Counted from the stretch's first letter, positions 1-8,673 are shown. The stretch: 64,000 nt of DNA from Halosimplex carlsbadense 2-9-1 (GCF_000337455.1 NZ_AOIU01000031.1:196590-260589), one strand, 5' to 3'. A program made the numbers and translations. The notes: generated from the sequence alone by a model not told the origin.

Positions 1-184
1 TTCGGCGACTCGCCAGGAAGAGCGCGGCGGCGACGACCGCGGCGAGGAGCGCGAACCCGGCGCGGACGAGCGTGGGGCGGGGCAGGACGGCGAGGACGTC
101 GAGGGCGGCCAGGCCGACCGCGGCGACGACGGGAACTGCGAGCGCGAGCCAGTCGACGCGACGGAGCGACGTTCGAGGTGTCAT
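1..184 (-). CDS. partial membrane protein (N-terminal part; runs off the left edge)
   Basis: An ATG at 184 opens a leftward frame that stays open to the window edge, about 61 residues. After a short basic N-terminus (MTPRTSLRRVDW) there are two hydrophobic stretches, roughly residues 13-32 and 42-58, separated by a Pro/Arg turn. This looks like the first two membrane helices of an integral membrane protein. It is divergent from the halocyanin gene at 289. The visible part carries no family signature, so no function is assigned. Alanine/valine-rich helices like these are common in small haloarchaeal membrane proteins. Confidence 0.55.
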   Translation of the reverse strand, partial: MTPRTSLRRVDWLALAVPVVAAVGLAALDVLAVLPRPTLVRAGFALLAAVVAAALFLASRR

Positions 185-288
185 CGGGGGGAAAACCTTG
201 CTCTCCCTTCCGTACCGACTGGCAAAAGTGTTGCATCCGACGGACGAGCGACGGACGCGTTTATCCGGCTGTCCGACCAGTAGTCGGT

Positions 289-750
289 ATGTACGACAGA
301 CGGGCGCTGCTGCGGACGGCCGGGGCCGTCGTGGCCGGGAGCGCCGGCCTGGCGGGCTGTGGATCGGACGGCGGCGACGGGTCCGACGGCGCAGCCCCGA
401 CCGAGACGGAACCGGACGCGGCCACGCCCGCGCCGGTGACCGTGGACATGACCGACGGGCTGAAGTTCGACCCGGCGACGGTCACCGTCGAGCGGGGGAC
501 GACGGTCGTCTGGGAGACCGTCGGCTCGGTGGCCCACAGCGTCACCGCCTACGCCGACGCCATCCCCGAGGACGCGGAGTACTTCGCCTCGGGCGACTTC
601 GACGGGGAATCTGCGGCCAGGTCCGGCTACCCCGACGGCAGCGTCGGCCCCGACGAGACGTTCGCGCACACCTTCGCCGTCGCCGGCGAGTACGAGTACT
701 TCTGCGTCCCCCACGAGTCGGGGATGAAGGGGGCCGTCGTCGTCGAGTGA
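289..750 (+). CDS. halocyanin-like type 1 copper protein, TAT lipoprotein
   Basis: A 153-residue exported blue-copper protein, likely a membrane-anchored electron carrier on the outer face of the cell. The N-terminus has a twin-arginine signal (YDRRALLRTAG) followed by a lipobox ending LAGC, then a Gly/Asp/Thr-rich linker and one plastocyanin-type cupredoxin domain of about 95 residues. The four type 1 copper ligands are visible: His in VAHS, then Cys and His in YFCVPH, then Met in SGM near the C-terminus. The ATG at 289 places the signal peptide correctly; longer upstream frames add unrelated residues. It stands alone between a divergent membrane protein and a convergent epimerase. The physiological redox partner cannot be told from sequence. 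Confidence 0.93.
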   Translation: MYDRRALLRTAGAVVAGSAGLAGCGSDGGDGSDGAAPTETEPDAATPAPVTVDMTDGLKFDPATVTVERGTTVVWETVGSVAHSVTAYADAIPEDAEYFASGDFDGESAARSGYPDGSVGPDETFAHTFAVAGEYEYFCVPHESGMKGAVVVE

Positions 751-790
751 GGGCGGCTCGACGGGGCCGTCGTCGTGGAGTGACTGTCCC

Positions 791-1705
791 CTAGCCGAGG
801 AAGTCAGCCAGCCCGTCTTCGAGCGAGACCGTCGGCTCGTAGCCCAGTCGCTCGCGGGCCTTTCCGATGTCGGCGACGCTCTCGCGGATGTCGCCCTCCC
901 GGGGGTCTCCGTGGACGACCTCGGCGTCGGGCGCGACAGTATCCCGGACGAGTTCCGCGACCCGCCGGATCGTCGTCGCCTCGCCGGTCCCGACGTTGAA
1001 CGCTTCGCCGGTCGCGTCGGTCGTCGCGGCAAGCAGGTTCGCTCGGACCACGTCGGCGACGTCGACGAAATCGCGGGTCTGTTCGCCGTCGCCGTCGACG
1101 CGCAGCGGGCCGCCCGCCCGCGCCTGCTCGGCGAAGGCCGTGATCGCGCCGGCGTAGTCGCCGCCGGCCTGGCGGGGGCCGTAGACGTTGAAATAGCGCA
1201 GCGCGACCGTCGGCAGGTCGTAGAGGTCGGCGTAGAGTCGGCAGTAGTGGTCGCCGGTGAGCTTCTCCAGCCCGTAGGGCGAGGCGGGCTCTTTCGGGTG
1301 GCGCTCGTCGACCGGGACCGCTTCCGGCTCGCCGTAGATGGCCGCCGAGGAAGCGAAGACGACGCGGGCGTCGGCCCGCCGCGCGGCTTCGAGCACCGCC
1401 AGCGTCCCGTCGGCGTTGACGGCGTGGGTGGTCGTCGGGTCCTCGACGGACTGGGCCACGCTGACGATCGCGGCCTGGTGGAAGACGACGTCGACGCCGT
1501 CGACCGCCGCCGCCAGCGCGTCCTCGTCGCGCACGTCGGCCTCGACGACGCGCGCCGCGTCCGGGACCCGCTCGCGGTCGCCGCGGACGAAGCTGTCGAG
1601 CACGACCACGTCGGTCTCGGGGACGAGCGCGTCGACGATGTGACTCCCGACGAAGCCGCCGCCGCCGGTGACCAGCGCCGTCCGGCCCTGAAGTGACCCT
1701 TGCAC
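791..1705 (-). CDS. NAD-dependent epimerase/dehydratase (UDP-glucose 4-epimerase family)
   Basis: Extended short-chain dehydrogenase acting on a nucleotide sugar, probably supplying sugars for glycosylation. The Rossmann glycine motif VTGGGGFVGSH is at the N-terminus, an acidic residue ends strand 2 (VLDSF), and a Tyr-x-x-x-Lys pair occurs in SPYGLEKLTG, preceded by a catalytic SSA segment. The C-terminal half has the substrate-binding RYFNVYGPRQ motif. Length of about 304 residues is normal. I chose GTG at 1705 because a TATATG element around 1729-1735 lies about 28 bases upstream, as in leaderless haloarchaeal messages. ATG at 1732 (nine codons longer) is the alternative but falls inside that TATA element. 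Exact sugar specificity (4-epimerase or dehydratase) is not determinable here. Confidence 0.9.
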   Translation of the reverse strand: MQGSLQGRTALVTGGGGFVGSHIVDALVPETDVVVLDSFVRGDRERVPDAARVVEADVRDEDALAAAVDGVDVVFHQAAIVSVAQSVEDPTTTHAVNADGTLAVLEAARRADARVVFASSAAIYGEPEAVPVDERHPKEPASPYGLEKLTGDHYCRLYADLYDLPTVALRYFNVYGPRQAGGDYAGAITAFAEQARAGGPLRVDGDGEQTRDFVDVADVVRANLLAATTDATGEAFNVGTGEATTIRRVAELVRDTVAPDAEVVHGDPREGDIRESVADIGKARERLGYEPTVSLEDGLADFLG

Positions 1706-1746
1706 GCCCCGACCTGCGCTCCGGGACGGCATATAGGCGCGGGTCG

Positions 1747-2271
1747 TCACTCGGACGGCGACCACCGCGGCGCGACCGCGAAGTGGACGGCGAACACGGT
1801 ACAGCCGACGAGCGCTGCCAGCGACGCCGCGAGCAGGTCCGCCGTCACGGTCAGGTTCCCAACCAGCGCCGACAGGGGAACGGGTGTGTCGTAGGGGTAG
1901 GGCGGCAATACCGGCCAGAACAGGTAGGTCAGCTCGTCGACGCGCCAGTAGTAGATCTCGACGTAGGCGTCGCCGAGCAAGTGGCCGAGATACCCGACGG
2001 CGACTGCCGGCGCCACGCCGAAGCGGCCGATCCGGTGGGCGAGGACCCCGACCGTGGCCACCAGCGGCAGCGCGAACAGCAGCGAGTGGCCCAGCGACCG
2101 CCCGGACGGGAGCAGGGGCACCCACCACGCGAGCGGCTTGTCGATCAGGTCGGGCAGCTGACTGGCGACCAGGACGGCGACCAGCTGCGCGCGCGAGACG
2201 CGGCGGTGGGCCAGCAGCGCGAGTCCGACGAACAGCAGGTACGCGAACGCCGCGTGACCCCAGGGGTACAT
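1747..2271 (-). CDS. DUF457/YdjM-type membrane-bound metal-dependent hydrolase
   Basis: A polytopic membrane protein of about 174 residues. It begins MYPWGHAAFAYL, the usual start of haloarchaeal members of this family, with the conserved first His, and continues through SQLPDLIDKP, SLGHSLLFALP and GYLGHLLGDAYVE. These His and Asp residues are the family's putative metal ligands facing the membrane. Four or so hydrophobic helices follow. I start at ATG 2271 rather than an upstream in-frame TTG-like codon because the family begins at MYPWGH. Family members (LexA-regulated YdjM in Escherichia coli) are annotated as hydrolases from sequence only; substrate unknown. The 3' end lies 14 bases before the epimerase promoter, so the two are probably independently transcribed. 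Confidence 0.82.
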   Translation of the reverse strand: MYPWGHAAFAYLLFVGLALLAHRRVSRAQLVAVLVASQLPDLIDKPLAWWVPLLPSGRSLGHSLLFALPLVATVGVLAHRIGRFGVAPAVAVGYLGHLLGDAYVEIYYWRVDELTYLFWPVLPPYPYDTPVPLSALVGNLTVTADLLAASLAALVGCTVFAVHFAVAPRWSPSE

Positions 2272-2399
2272 CGCTACCGGGCGGACGGACTCCAGTCGCT
2301 TCAACGACCCGGGTGACGGACTGCGGCGCCGAAGACGGCGACTTCGTGGCGACGACGGTACCCCCCGTGATTATACCGGTCGACGGCGTAGGGGCTGGC

Positions 2400-2672
2400 G
2401 TGCCGACCCCGAGACAGTATCGATTTCTCCGGGCACAGCTGTACGCGACCCTCCTCGGGGTCGCCGGGCTGGCCTCGGTCGGGGCGCTGACGCTCGAACA
2501 CGCGTTCCTGGTCGGCTTTCTCGCGCTCGTCGCGACCGCGACGCTGACCGCGCCGGTCCACGTGACGCCGCCGTGGCGCCGCCGGCTCAGGTGGCCGCTC
2601 CTCCTCGGGAGCGCCGTCTTCCTCGCGCTCGTCGGCGCCCGGACGCTCGAAAAACTGCTCGCCGCGCTCTGA
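2400..2672 (+). CDS. small three-helix membrane protein, function unknown
   Basis: A 90-residue protein starting at GTG 2400. TTATA at 2371-2375 lies about 27 bases upstream, which fits a leaderless message and decides this start. Three hydrophobic segments (about residues 12-30, 36-55, 66-82) are separated by short basic or proline-containing loops (TPPWRRRLRW). The upstream open frame is only the antisense of the neighbouring hydrolase and is ignored. I recognise no family. It is divergent from the DUF457 gene (starts 128 bases apart) and convergent with the next membrane protein. Confidence 0.6.
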   Translation: MPTPRQYRFLRAQLYATLLGVAGLASVGALTLEHAFLVGFLALVATATLTAPVHVTPPWRRRLRWPLLLGSAVFLALVGARTLEKLLAAL

Positions 2673-2711
2673 GACCGCTCCCTCGTCGCCCGCAGCCGTG
2701 GGAGTCCCGTG

Positions 2712-3425
2712 TCAGCGGTCCGGACCGCCGACCGTCGGACCGTCCGCTCCCCGAGCGTCGGCATCCGGAACGTCGTCGCCGTCCCACCGGCAGGTGACGA
2801 CCAGGCCGTCGTCGCTGACGGCGCTCTCGACGGTGACCGGGCGGTCGACGGTCTGGGCCATCCCGACCGCGAACACCGACGCGACGGGGTGGTCGTACAG
2901 TTCGTCGGTCGCGAGCCGGGACTGTGCGGTCAACTCCGCGCTCGATTCGTGGACGCTCGCCGCGGCCCGCTCGGCAAGTTCGAGGTGGTTGACGACCGCG
3001 TCGACCAGCGTCGCCGCGCGGGTCGCCGGCGTCTCGTCTCCCTCGTCGTCGGTCCTGACGCCCGCGAGCAGCCGGACACCGACGGGTTCGCCGCCGGACG
3101 CGAGCCGGACGCCGGATCCGGTCGGAACGTACCGCGGAGGCGAGGCGTCGTCGGGACGGGCGCGCGCGGTCGCCGCCGTGTGGATGTCGCCGGCGACGGT
3201 CGCCGGCACCGTCGGGTCGGCGGCGACGAGTCCGACGAAGAGGGCGACGAACAACGCCGTCCCGCCCCAGGCGAACAGGAGCGTGTCCCGGGCGGGGACG
3301 GCGAGTCCGCCCGCGAGGAGCGCGACGCCGACGAGGGCGAAGACGGTCGCCGGCGCGCGTCGGCCGAAGCGGTCACGATGCTTGGCGCCGGCCGCGACGT
3401 GGACGGCGTCATCCACGGCGGCCAC
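2712..3425 (-). CDS. haloarchaeal two-helix membrane protein, function unknown
   Basis: About 237 residues. A short basic cytoplasmic N-terminus (KHRDRFGRR) precedes two consecutive membrane helices near residues 27-45 and 50-68. A hydrophilic acidic domain of about 160 residues follows, likely cytoplasmic or surface-facing. No catalytic motif is visible. The C-terminal domain has the composition and position seen in many conserved Halobacteria-only proteins, but I cannot name the family. The GTG start at 3425 is uncertain: no TATA or Shine-Dalgarno fits it cleanly, and a GTG nine bases further in is possible. Confidence 0.65.
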   Translation of the reverse strand: MAAVDDAVHVAAGAKHRDRFGRRAPATVFALVGVALLAGGLAVPARDTLLFAWGGTALFVALFVGLVAADPTVPATVAGDIHTAATARARPDDASPPRYVPTGSGVRLASGGEPVGVRLLAGVRTDDEGDETPATRAATLVDAVVNHLELAERAAASVHESSAELTAQSRLATDELYDHPVASVFAVGMAQTVDRPVTVESAVSDDGLVVTCRWDGDDVPDADARGADGPTVGGPDR

Positions 3426-3526
3426 CGCCGACCACAGGGGTCGGCCCGCGCTGGTTCAGTCTCATACACCTCCCGTCCGGCCGCTCGCGTTTATCCCTTC
3501 CCCTCGTTCGACCCGGCTCCCGCGGG

Positions 3527-5383
3527 TCACTGCTGGAGGTTTTTGACCGCGGGGTGGGCGTTCAGGATGTGCATGACGAGAGCGGCGACACAGACCAACA
3601 CGCCGCCGATGAGGGCGAGCGCGGCGATGGCGACCTGTACCGGCGCGATCCCCCCGCCCCCGTCGTACCGGACGAGGGCCGTGACGCCGGCGGCCACCCC
3701 GACGAGCGTCAGTAGCACGCCTGGGAGACCGACGACGAGCAGCGGCCGGCCGTACTCGACGGTCCAGAGGATGTTCCGGACGAGGTCGATCCCGTGGGAA
3801 AGCGACCCCTGGGTGCTCGACTCGGGCACGTCGTAGGAGATGGTCGTCCCGACCTCGGCGACGCTGAGGCGGTTGCGGTGGGCGTGATAGAGGATGTCCG
3901 TGCTCGCGCCCATGTTGTCGCCGATGGCGCGGTCGGCGGCCAGCGAGCGGATCGCCCGCCTGCTGTAGCTGCGGTATCCGCTCTGAGTGTCGCGGATCCA
4001 GCCGCTCGGCCGCAGTTTCCCGAGACTCACGTTGGTCAGGTTGTTGATGACCGCAAGGCCGACCGACCGGACGAACGGGATCCGCGTCTCGCCGCCGACG
4101 TAGCGACTCCCGATGACGATGTCGGCCCGCTCGTTCCTGCTCGTCTCGACGAGTGTCGGGATGTCGGCGGGGTCGTGTTGCCCGTCGGCGTCGATGACGA
4201 CGAGGTAGTGTGCGTCGCGGCTCGCCGCCTCTCGAAAGGCGGTCTTGAGCGCGCCGCCGTACCCGCGGTTGCGGTCGTGGACGACGACCGTCGCGCCGGC
4301 CTCGCGCGCCCGGACGGCCGTCTCGTCGGCGCTGCCGTCGTCGATCACGACCACCTCGTCGGCGAACGCGCCCGCTCGTTCGACCACCGCGCCGACGCTC
4401 CCGGCCGCGTTGTACGCCGGGACCGCGACGACGACCAGCGGGGCGTCGGTCTCGTCGCTCCACGTCTCGGGGATGGCGACCACGTCGTAGTCCGCGCTGT
4501 CGAGCGCGGCCAGCGACCGGTCGTAGTCGATCCGCGGACAGTCGCCGGTCTGCAGGACGATACCGGCCAGCCCCCGTTCGCGCGCCGCCGTCGACAGGCT
4601 CCGGTTCAGTTCCGCGCGGCTCGCCTCCGCCGTCGGCGCTTCGACGACCGTCACACCGACCGCTTCGAGCGTCGCCGCCAGATCGCCGTCCGGGTCCGGC
4701 GCCCGCACCACGGCGAACGTCGGGTGGCCACGCTGACCCGCCCGCATCGCCGTCCGTAACGCGGCGTCCTGGTTCGGACGAGTGACGACGAACCCCACCG
4801 CGACGTCCGACAGGTCTCCGCTGTCCGGCCGCGCGGTCGAGACGCTCGACTGCGTCGCCGCGCTCGGGACTGTGCCCGACGGACGGACGCCGACCAGCCG
4901 GACCCGGACCTGCGACGCGTCGCCGTCGTGGCGGTCGCCGCCCCCTTCGGAATCCGGACCGACCGCCTCGACCGCCAGGGGGGACGCCGGGCCGTCCGCC
5001 GGGAGCCACTGGCCGACCGTCTCGGTGAGGTCGCCCGCCGACGAGCCACCCGCGAGTCGCTCGACGGTCGCAGTCGGGAGGTCCGCCGGTCCGCCGGTCA
5101 GCCGGTAACGCAGCCGCTCGGCCGTTCCCGGCGCCACCGTCGTCTCGACGACCAGTTCGCCACCGCCGGTCACGCCGTTCGATACCGTCTCGTCGGTTGG
5201 ATCGACGACCGTCGCATCCGACGGGACCGTATCGACGACGCGGACCGAGACCGGCTCGTCCGTGTCGGCCTCGACGGTCAGCGTGACCGTCCGCCCGCGT
5301 TCCGCCGATTCGACCGATTTCAAAACGTCGATTCCGTCGCCTAGTGCCTGTTTTTCCTTCACTCTCCGCTCCTCGTATCCCAC
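3527..5383 (-). CDS. GT2 family glycosyltransferase with extra N-terminal domains and two C-terminal membrane helices
   Basis: A 618-residue membrane-anchored glycosyltransferase. Residues about 315-520 are a dolichol-phosphate-mannose-synthase-like GT2 domain: VAVPAYNAAGS, VVVIDDGSADET, NRGYGGALKTA, the metal-binding VIDADGQHD, then IGSRYVGG. Residues 546-570 and 581-606 are membrane helices, with a short tail. Unusually, GT2 is preceded by about 310 residues. These comprise an immunoglobulin-like or DUF11-like beta-rich stretch (about 30-110, with DTVPSDATVVDP) and an alpha/beta segment (about 193-310) that looks like a nucleotide-binding fold without clear active-site residues. It probably transfers a sugar to or from a dolichol carrier. 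GTG 5383 is taken as start, with a CTTTAG box near 5413-5418. Its neighbour DUF1616 is also envelope-related. Confidence 0.87.
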   Translation of the reverse strand: MGYEERRVKEKQALGDGIDVLKSVESAERGRTVTLTVEADTDEPVSVRVVDTVPSDATVVDPTDETVSNGVTGGGELVVETTVAPGTAERLRYRLTGGPADLPTATVERLAGGSSAGDLTETVGQWLPADGPASPLAVEAVGPDSEGGGDRHDGDASQVRVRLVGVRPSGTVPSAATQSSVSTARPDSGDLSDVAVGFVVTRPNQDAALRTAMRAGQRGHPTFAVVRAPDPDGDLAATLEAVGVTVVEAPTAEASRAELNRSLSTAARERGLAGIVLQTGDCPRIDYDRSLAALDSADYDVVAIPETWSDETDAPLVVVAVPAYNAAGSVGAVVERAGAFADEVVVIDDGSADETAVRAREAGATVVVHDRNRGYGGALKTAFREAASRDAHYLVVIDADGQHDPADIPTLVETSRNERADIVIGSRYVGGETRIPFVRSVGLAVINNLTNVSLGKLRPSGWIRDTQSGYRSYSRRAIRSLAADRAIGDNMGASTDILYHAHRNRLSVAEVGTTISYDVPESSTQGSLSHGIDLVRNILWTVEYGRPLLVVGLPGVLLTLVGVAAGVTALVRYDGGGGIAPVQVAIAALALIGGVLVCVAALVMHILNAHPAVKNLQQ

Positions 5384-5447
5384 CCGGGGTACGTATCTGG
5401 TACGTGAGTACGCTAAAGCGTAACAAATAGGTATCGGCTGGTGACCG

Positions 5448-6392
5448 TCAGGACGGCGCCACCCCGACCCAGACGTGGGCCTCGCGGATCGGCCGGTCCG
5501 TGCCGTCGGGGTAGAGCCGATAGGTCAGCCGAAGCCGGTCCCCGGTCCGCGTCGGCGTGACCGCGTGCTCGACGAGCGAGCGGTCACCGGGGGCGACGCT
5601 CACGTCGAAGCGAGCGACTTCCCGCTGGCGGGTGACCCGGACGGTGTCTCCCTCGACGGCGACGCGTTCGAGGTGGCCGACGACCGTCCCGTCGAGGGAT
5701 TCCGGCCCTGAGACGCCGACGCCGACCGTCACGTCGCTCGGTCGACCGACGGTCAGGTTCGTCGGGTGCGCACCCGCGGCCGGCTGGTCGTCCGGACCGC
5801 TTCCGACGATGAACAGTTCGGTCGTCTCCGCGGTCGAGTTCGCCTCCTCGGCGACGACGCCCGCGGCCCCGACCGCGGCCGCGAGGACGAGGACGGTGAG
5901 CGCCGCCCCTGCGACCCCGTCGCCGACGACGATCGAGCGCAGGCGGGTTCCGACGGCCTCCGCGGTCACCGTCACGCGCGCCCCGGCCGGAACGCGTGCG
6001 CGCCGGTATCGCGCGACCGTGGCCGCGAGGACCGTGAACGCCGCCAGCCCGACGGTGACGGATTCCCGGGCGAACCCCCAGACTGTGAAATCGAGGGCGC
6101 CCGAGACCGCGCCGACGGCGACGACGCTCCCGCCGACGCTCAGCGCGAGCCGCGACGCCCAGGAGACGCTTCCCTCGCCGCGTGGCGTGGTTTCGCCCGC
6201 CCGCGGGAAGACGGCCGCGACCAGCGCGTACCCGGGGACGAGCAGGACGAACGGGACGCCGACGACCAGCCCCACGGCCGGCGGAACGCCGGGGACCAGC
6301 GCGACCGCGAGAGCGACCAGTGCGACCCCGGCGGCCGCCAGGAGGTCGGCGTTCCCCGTTTCGGCCTGCGAACTCTCTGACACGGGACTCAC
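5448..6392 (-). CDS. DUF1616 family membrane protein
   Basis: About 314 residues. A first half with four hydrophobic segments is followed, after a further helix near residues 160-185, by an extracellular beta-rich domain of about 130 residues. The N-terminal block VVGVPFVLLVPGYALVAAVFP, with its Pro-Gly-Tyr-Ala turn, is the hallmark of DUF1616 proteins, which are common in haloarchaea and often sit near glycosyltransferases. The outer domain has NLTV-type N-glycosylation sequons. I favour GTG 6392 because the only upstream in-frame start is TTG 6410. GTG 6383 is also possible. It lies just upstream of the GT2 gene on the same strand, 64 bases apart, and may be co-transcribed. Function unknown. 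Confidence 0.82.
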   Translation of the reverse strand: MSPVSESSQAETGNADLLAAAGVALVALAVALVPGVPPAVGLVVGVPFVLLVPGYALVAAVFPRAGETTPRGEGSVSWASRLALSVGGSVVAVGAVSGALDFTVWGFARESVTVGLAAFTVLAATVARYRRARVPAGARVTVTAEAVGTRLRSIVVGDGVAGAALTVLVLAAAVGAAGVVAEEANSTAETTELFIVGSGPDDQPAAGAHPTNLTVGRPSDVTVGVGVSGPESLDGTVVGHLERVAVEGDTVRVTRQREVARFDVSVAPGDRSLVEHAVTPTRTGDRLRLTYRLYPDGTDRPIREAHVWVGVAPS

Positions 6393-6521
6393 TCGGACGC
6401 CGACTACCAAAAGAAGATAGGGTCCCGACCGGCCCCGGATCCGCGATCGGGCGGGCCGGTTGCGGGGAAAACGAATCCGGTCGAGCGCCCCCGGCGGTCG
6501 GGCGGCGCCCGGAACGCGTCG

Positions 6522-8441
6522 TTACTCCTCGGCCGGTTCGTCGGCGTCGGGACCGCCGGGGCCGGGCGAGCCGGCGCCGGTCTGGAAGACGAACTCGTGT
6601 TCCTCCTCGGTCTCGAAGTTGCCGAGCCCGTCGCCCAGGTACTGGGCGTAGCGGGTGAGTTCCTCGGCGCGCGAGGAGACCTCGTTGAGCTCGGCGGCCT
6701 GCTCCTCGGCCGCGCCGGCGACGTTCTCGCTCTCGGACATCGTGTCCTCGGCGAGGTCGGCGGCCTGCTCGATCATGCTCGCGACCTCGCGGATGCTGTC
6801 GAGCGAGTCGCCGAAGTCGACGTTGGGGTTGTCGGCGGCGAAATCGTCGAGCTGGGCGGCGACGCCGTCCATCTCTTCGGAGATGTTCTGCAGGCGCTCC
6901 TTCTGGTCGTAGGCGTCGTCGGAGATCCGCTGGATGGAGTCGGCGACCTGTTCGCTGGCGTCGCGGACCGTCTCGGCGCTCTGCTGAACCGACCGACCGC
7001 TGTCCTCGACCTCGCTCGCGAAGGTCTTGAGCTGGCCGGTCGTCATCTCGAGCTCGGTCAGCATCTCGTTGAAGTCCTCGGCGATCTGGTCCATGGCCTC
7101 GTTCTCGCCCTCGGGTTCCATGCGCTGGGTGAGGTCACCGCGGGCGCAGGCCTGCATGATCTCCGAGTACTCCTCGGTCCGGTCCTGGAGGTAGTTCGAG
7201 AGCTCCATCGCCTCGGCCCGGGAGACCTCCGCCTCCTTCCGGGCGCGTTCGGCCTCGTCGATCTGCTCGCGCAACGAGTCGCGCATCGACGCGAACCCGC
7301 CGTAGAGCTGGCCGATGCTGTCGATGCGGCCCGACCGGATATCGACGTCGAGGTTGCCCTCCTCCATCTCCTGGGCCTTGCCCTTCAGGCGGTCGATCGA
7401 CGAAGAGGTGTTGTACCCGAGCGCGGCGCCGATGACCAGCATCACCAGCACGGCCCCTGCGGTCGCGAACAGCCCGAGCTGCTGGACCTGCTGGACGTCA
7501 CCGAACAGCACGTCCGTCGGCGCGTGGACGAGGACCGCCCAGTCCTCGGAACTCCCGGGGACGAGGACGGGCGCGTAGCCGACCGCGTACTCCTCGTTCA
7601 TGACCTGATTGTTGGACTGGCTGGCATCGACTTGGCTCGCCTGGGACAGCGAGACCGCCTTGTCGACCGTCGCCTGGTCTCCGTACGTGGTGAGCGTCTG
7701 GTCGGCGTTGGTGTTCGGGTCGCTCGCCTTTTCGTCGATCAGCATGGTCCCGGTCCCGTTGACGACCGCGGTGAACCCGCCTTCGGCGCGGTCGGAGCCC
7801 TGGAGTTGGCCTGCGATGGCGGTCGTGGACACCTCGACGAGCAGCACTCGCTCGGTGGTGCCGTTGACCAGACTCGCGAAGCCGACCACCGGGACGCCGT
7901 TGGGCGTCCGGTAGACGCTAGAGACCTCCACTTGGTTCGTCTCCGAGAAGCTGCGATCGGTGACCCACTCGCGGACCGTCCCGTCGACTTCCGAGCCGGG
8001 CGCGATGTTCTGGCTGGCGACGAACGTGGTCGCTCCGGTGCCGCCCTCGATGAGATGCATCGCGCTCACGTCGCTCGGCATCTGGCTCCCCTGGCGATTC
8101 CGCAACGTCCGGGACATCTGGTCCCCGTCGACCCCTGCGTACGCGGGGTCGCCGGAGGCCAGTCGGGTCGAGAGACGGTTACTCTCCAGCCACTGCTCGA
8201 CCAGGTTCGACTCCTGGACCGCGAGCCCGCGGTACTCGCTTTCGACCTGGTCGCGCGTGTGGTCGACAAACTGCTGGGTGCCCACGAGCCCGACCGCGCC
8301 GATGGCCAGCCCCATCACCAGCAGTACGATGAGGAACTTCAGCGCGAATCGCTTCCTGACGAAGTCCGGAACCACCGTCCGGACGACGCCCATCGCTCCG
8401 CCACCGCCGCCGTCGCTGTCTCCGCTACTCATCGCTCCCAT
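6522..8441 (-). CDS. MCP-like transducer with Cache and HAMP domains but no canonical signalling tip
   Basis: About 639 residues from ATG 8441. Helix 1 is near residues 34-54. An extracellular Cache-like sensor of about 265 residues follows (pattern GYAPVLVPG...WAVLVHAP at its end). Helix 2 is near 322-343, HAMP about 345-395, and a second HAMP-like helix pair about 425-465. The C-terminus is a coiled-coil resembling the flanks of a chemoreceptor signalling domain (SAETVRDASEQVADSIQRIS; NVAGAAEEQAAELNEVSSRA). The near-invariant hairpin tip that binds CheA/CheW, normally containing QTNLLALNAAIEAARAGE, is absent, and the coil is much shorter than usual. Start is uncertain: GTG 8480 or ATG 8432 are alternatives. 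TATATAT at 8568-8574 implies a leader of about 100 bases. Confidence 0.85.
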   Translation of the reverse strand: MGAMSSGDSDGGGGGAMGVVRTVVPDFVRKRFALKFLIVLLVMGLAIGAVGLVGTQQFVDHTRDQVESEYRGLAVQESNLVEQWLESNRLSTRLASGDPAYAGVDGDQMSRTLRNRQGSQMPSDVSAMHLIEGGTGATTFVASQNIAPGSEVDGTVREWVTDRSFSETNQVEVSSVYRTPNGVPVVGFASLVNGTTERVLLVEVSTTAIAGQLQGSDRAEGGFTAVVNGTGTMLIDEKASDPNTNADQTLTTYGDQATVDKAVSLSQASQVDASQSNNQVMNEEYAVGYAPVLVPGSSEDWAVLVHAPTDVLFGDVQQVQQLGLFATAGAVLVMLVIGAALGYNTSSSIDRLKGKAQEMEEGNLDVDIRSGRIDSIGQLYGGFASMRDSLREQIDEAERARKEAEVSRAEAMELSNYLQDRTEEYSEIMQACARGDLTQRMEPEGENEAMDQIAEDFNEMLTELEMTTGQLKTFASEVEDSGRSVQQSAETVRDASEQVADSIQRISDDAYDQKERLQNISEEMDGVAAQLDDFAADNPNVDFGDSLDSIREVASMIEQAADLAEDTMSESENVAGAAEEQAAELNEVSSRAEELTRYAQYLGDGLGNFETEEEHEFVFQTGAGSPGPGGPDADEPAEE

Positions 8442-8567
8442 CTCCGTTCGGTCGTCGGTCGATACCCGCGTTCGAGTCACTCCCGTCCCGGGCGTAGCGC
8501 CCGGAACACTGACTCGTCCTGTCGGTTGTGCCCCAATTGCCCATGGATTTCCATGTCCGACTATCTC

Positions 8568-8574
8568 ATATATA
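8568..8574 (-). promoter_or_regulatory. TATA box of the MCP-like gene
   Basis: Minus-strand TATATAT in an otherwise GC-rich gap. Expected initiation is about 25-27 bases downstream, giving a 5' leader of roughly 100 bases before ATG 8441. The leader contains an ATG at 8554 opening a 25-codon frame that ends in a GTGA overlap with the GTG at 8480. Confidence 0.5.
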
Positions 8575-8673
8575 GCTTTGGAGTACTAGGTGACACCTCC
8601 GCGCTAACACGCACGTATCCGGCTCGACGTCGCGTCGGGGCGGCGGCGTCCGCGCGCCGCGGATCCCCGCGGA

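Noticed and set aside
1732-2764. Long upstream extension of the epimerase frame
   Set aside because: It is antisense or out-of-frame reading of the DUF457 gene and its neighbour; the Rossmann motif begins just after 1705.
3409-3465. Short frame MRLNQRGPTPVVGGG... before the membrane protein at 2712-3425
   Set aside because: A GGAGGTG precedes it, but no minus-strand TATA element fits and the frame overlaps the main gene without coupling; probably chance.
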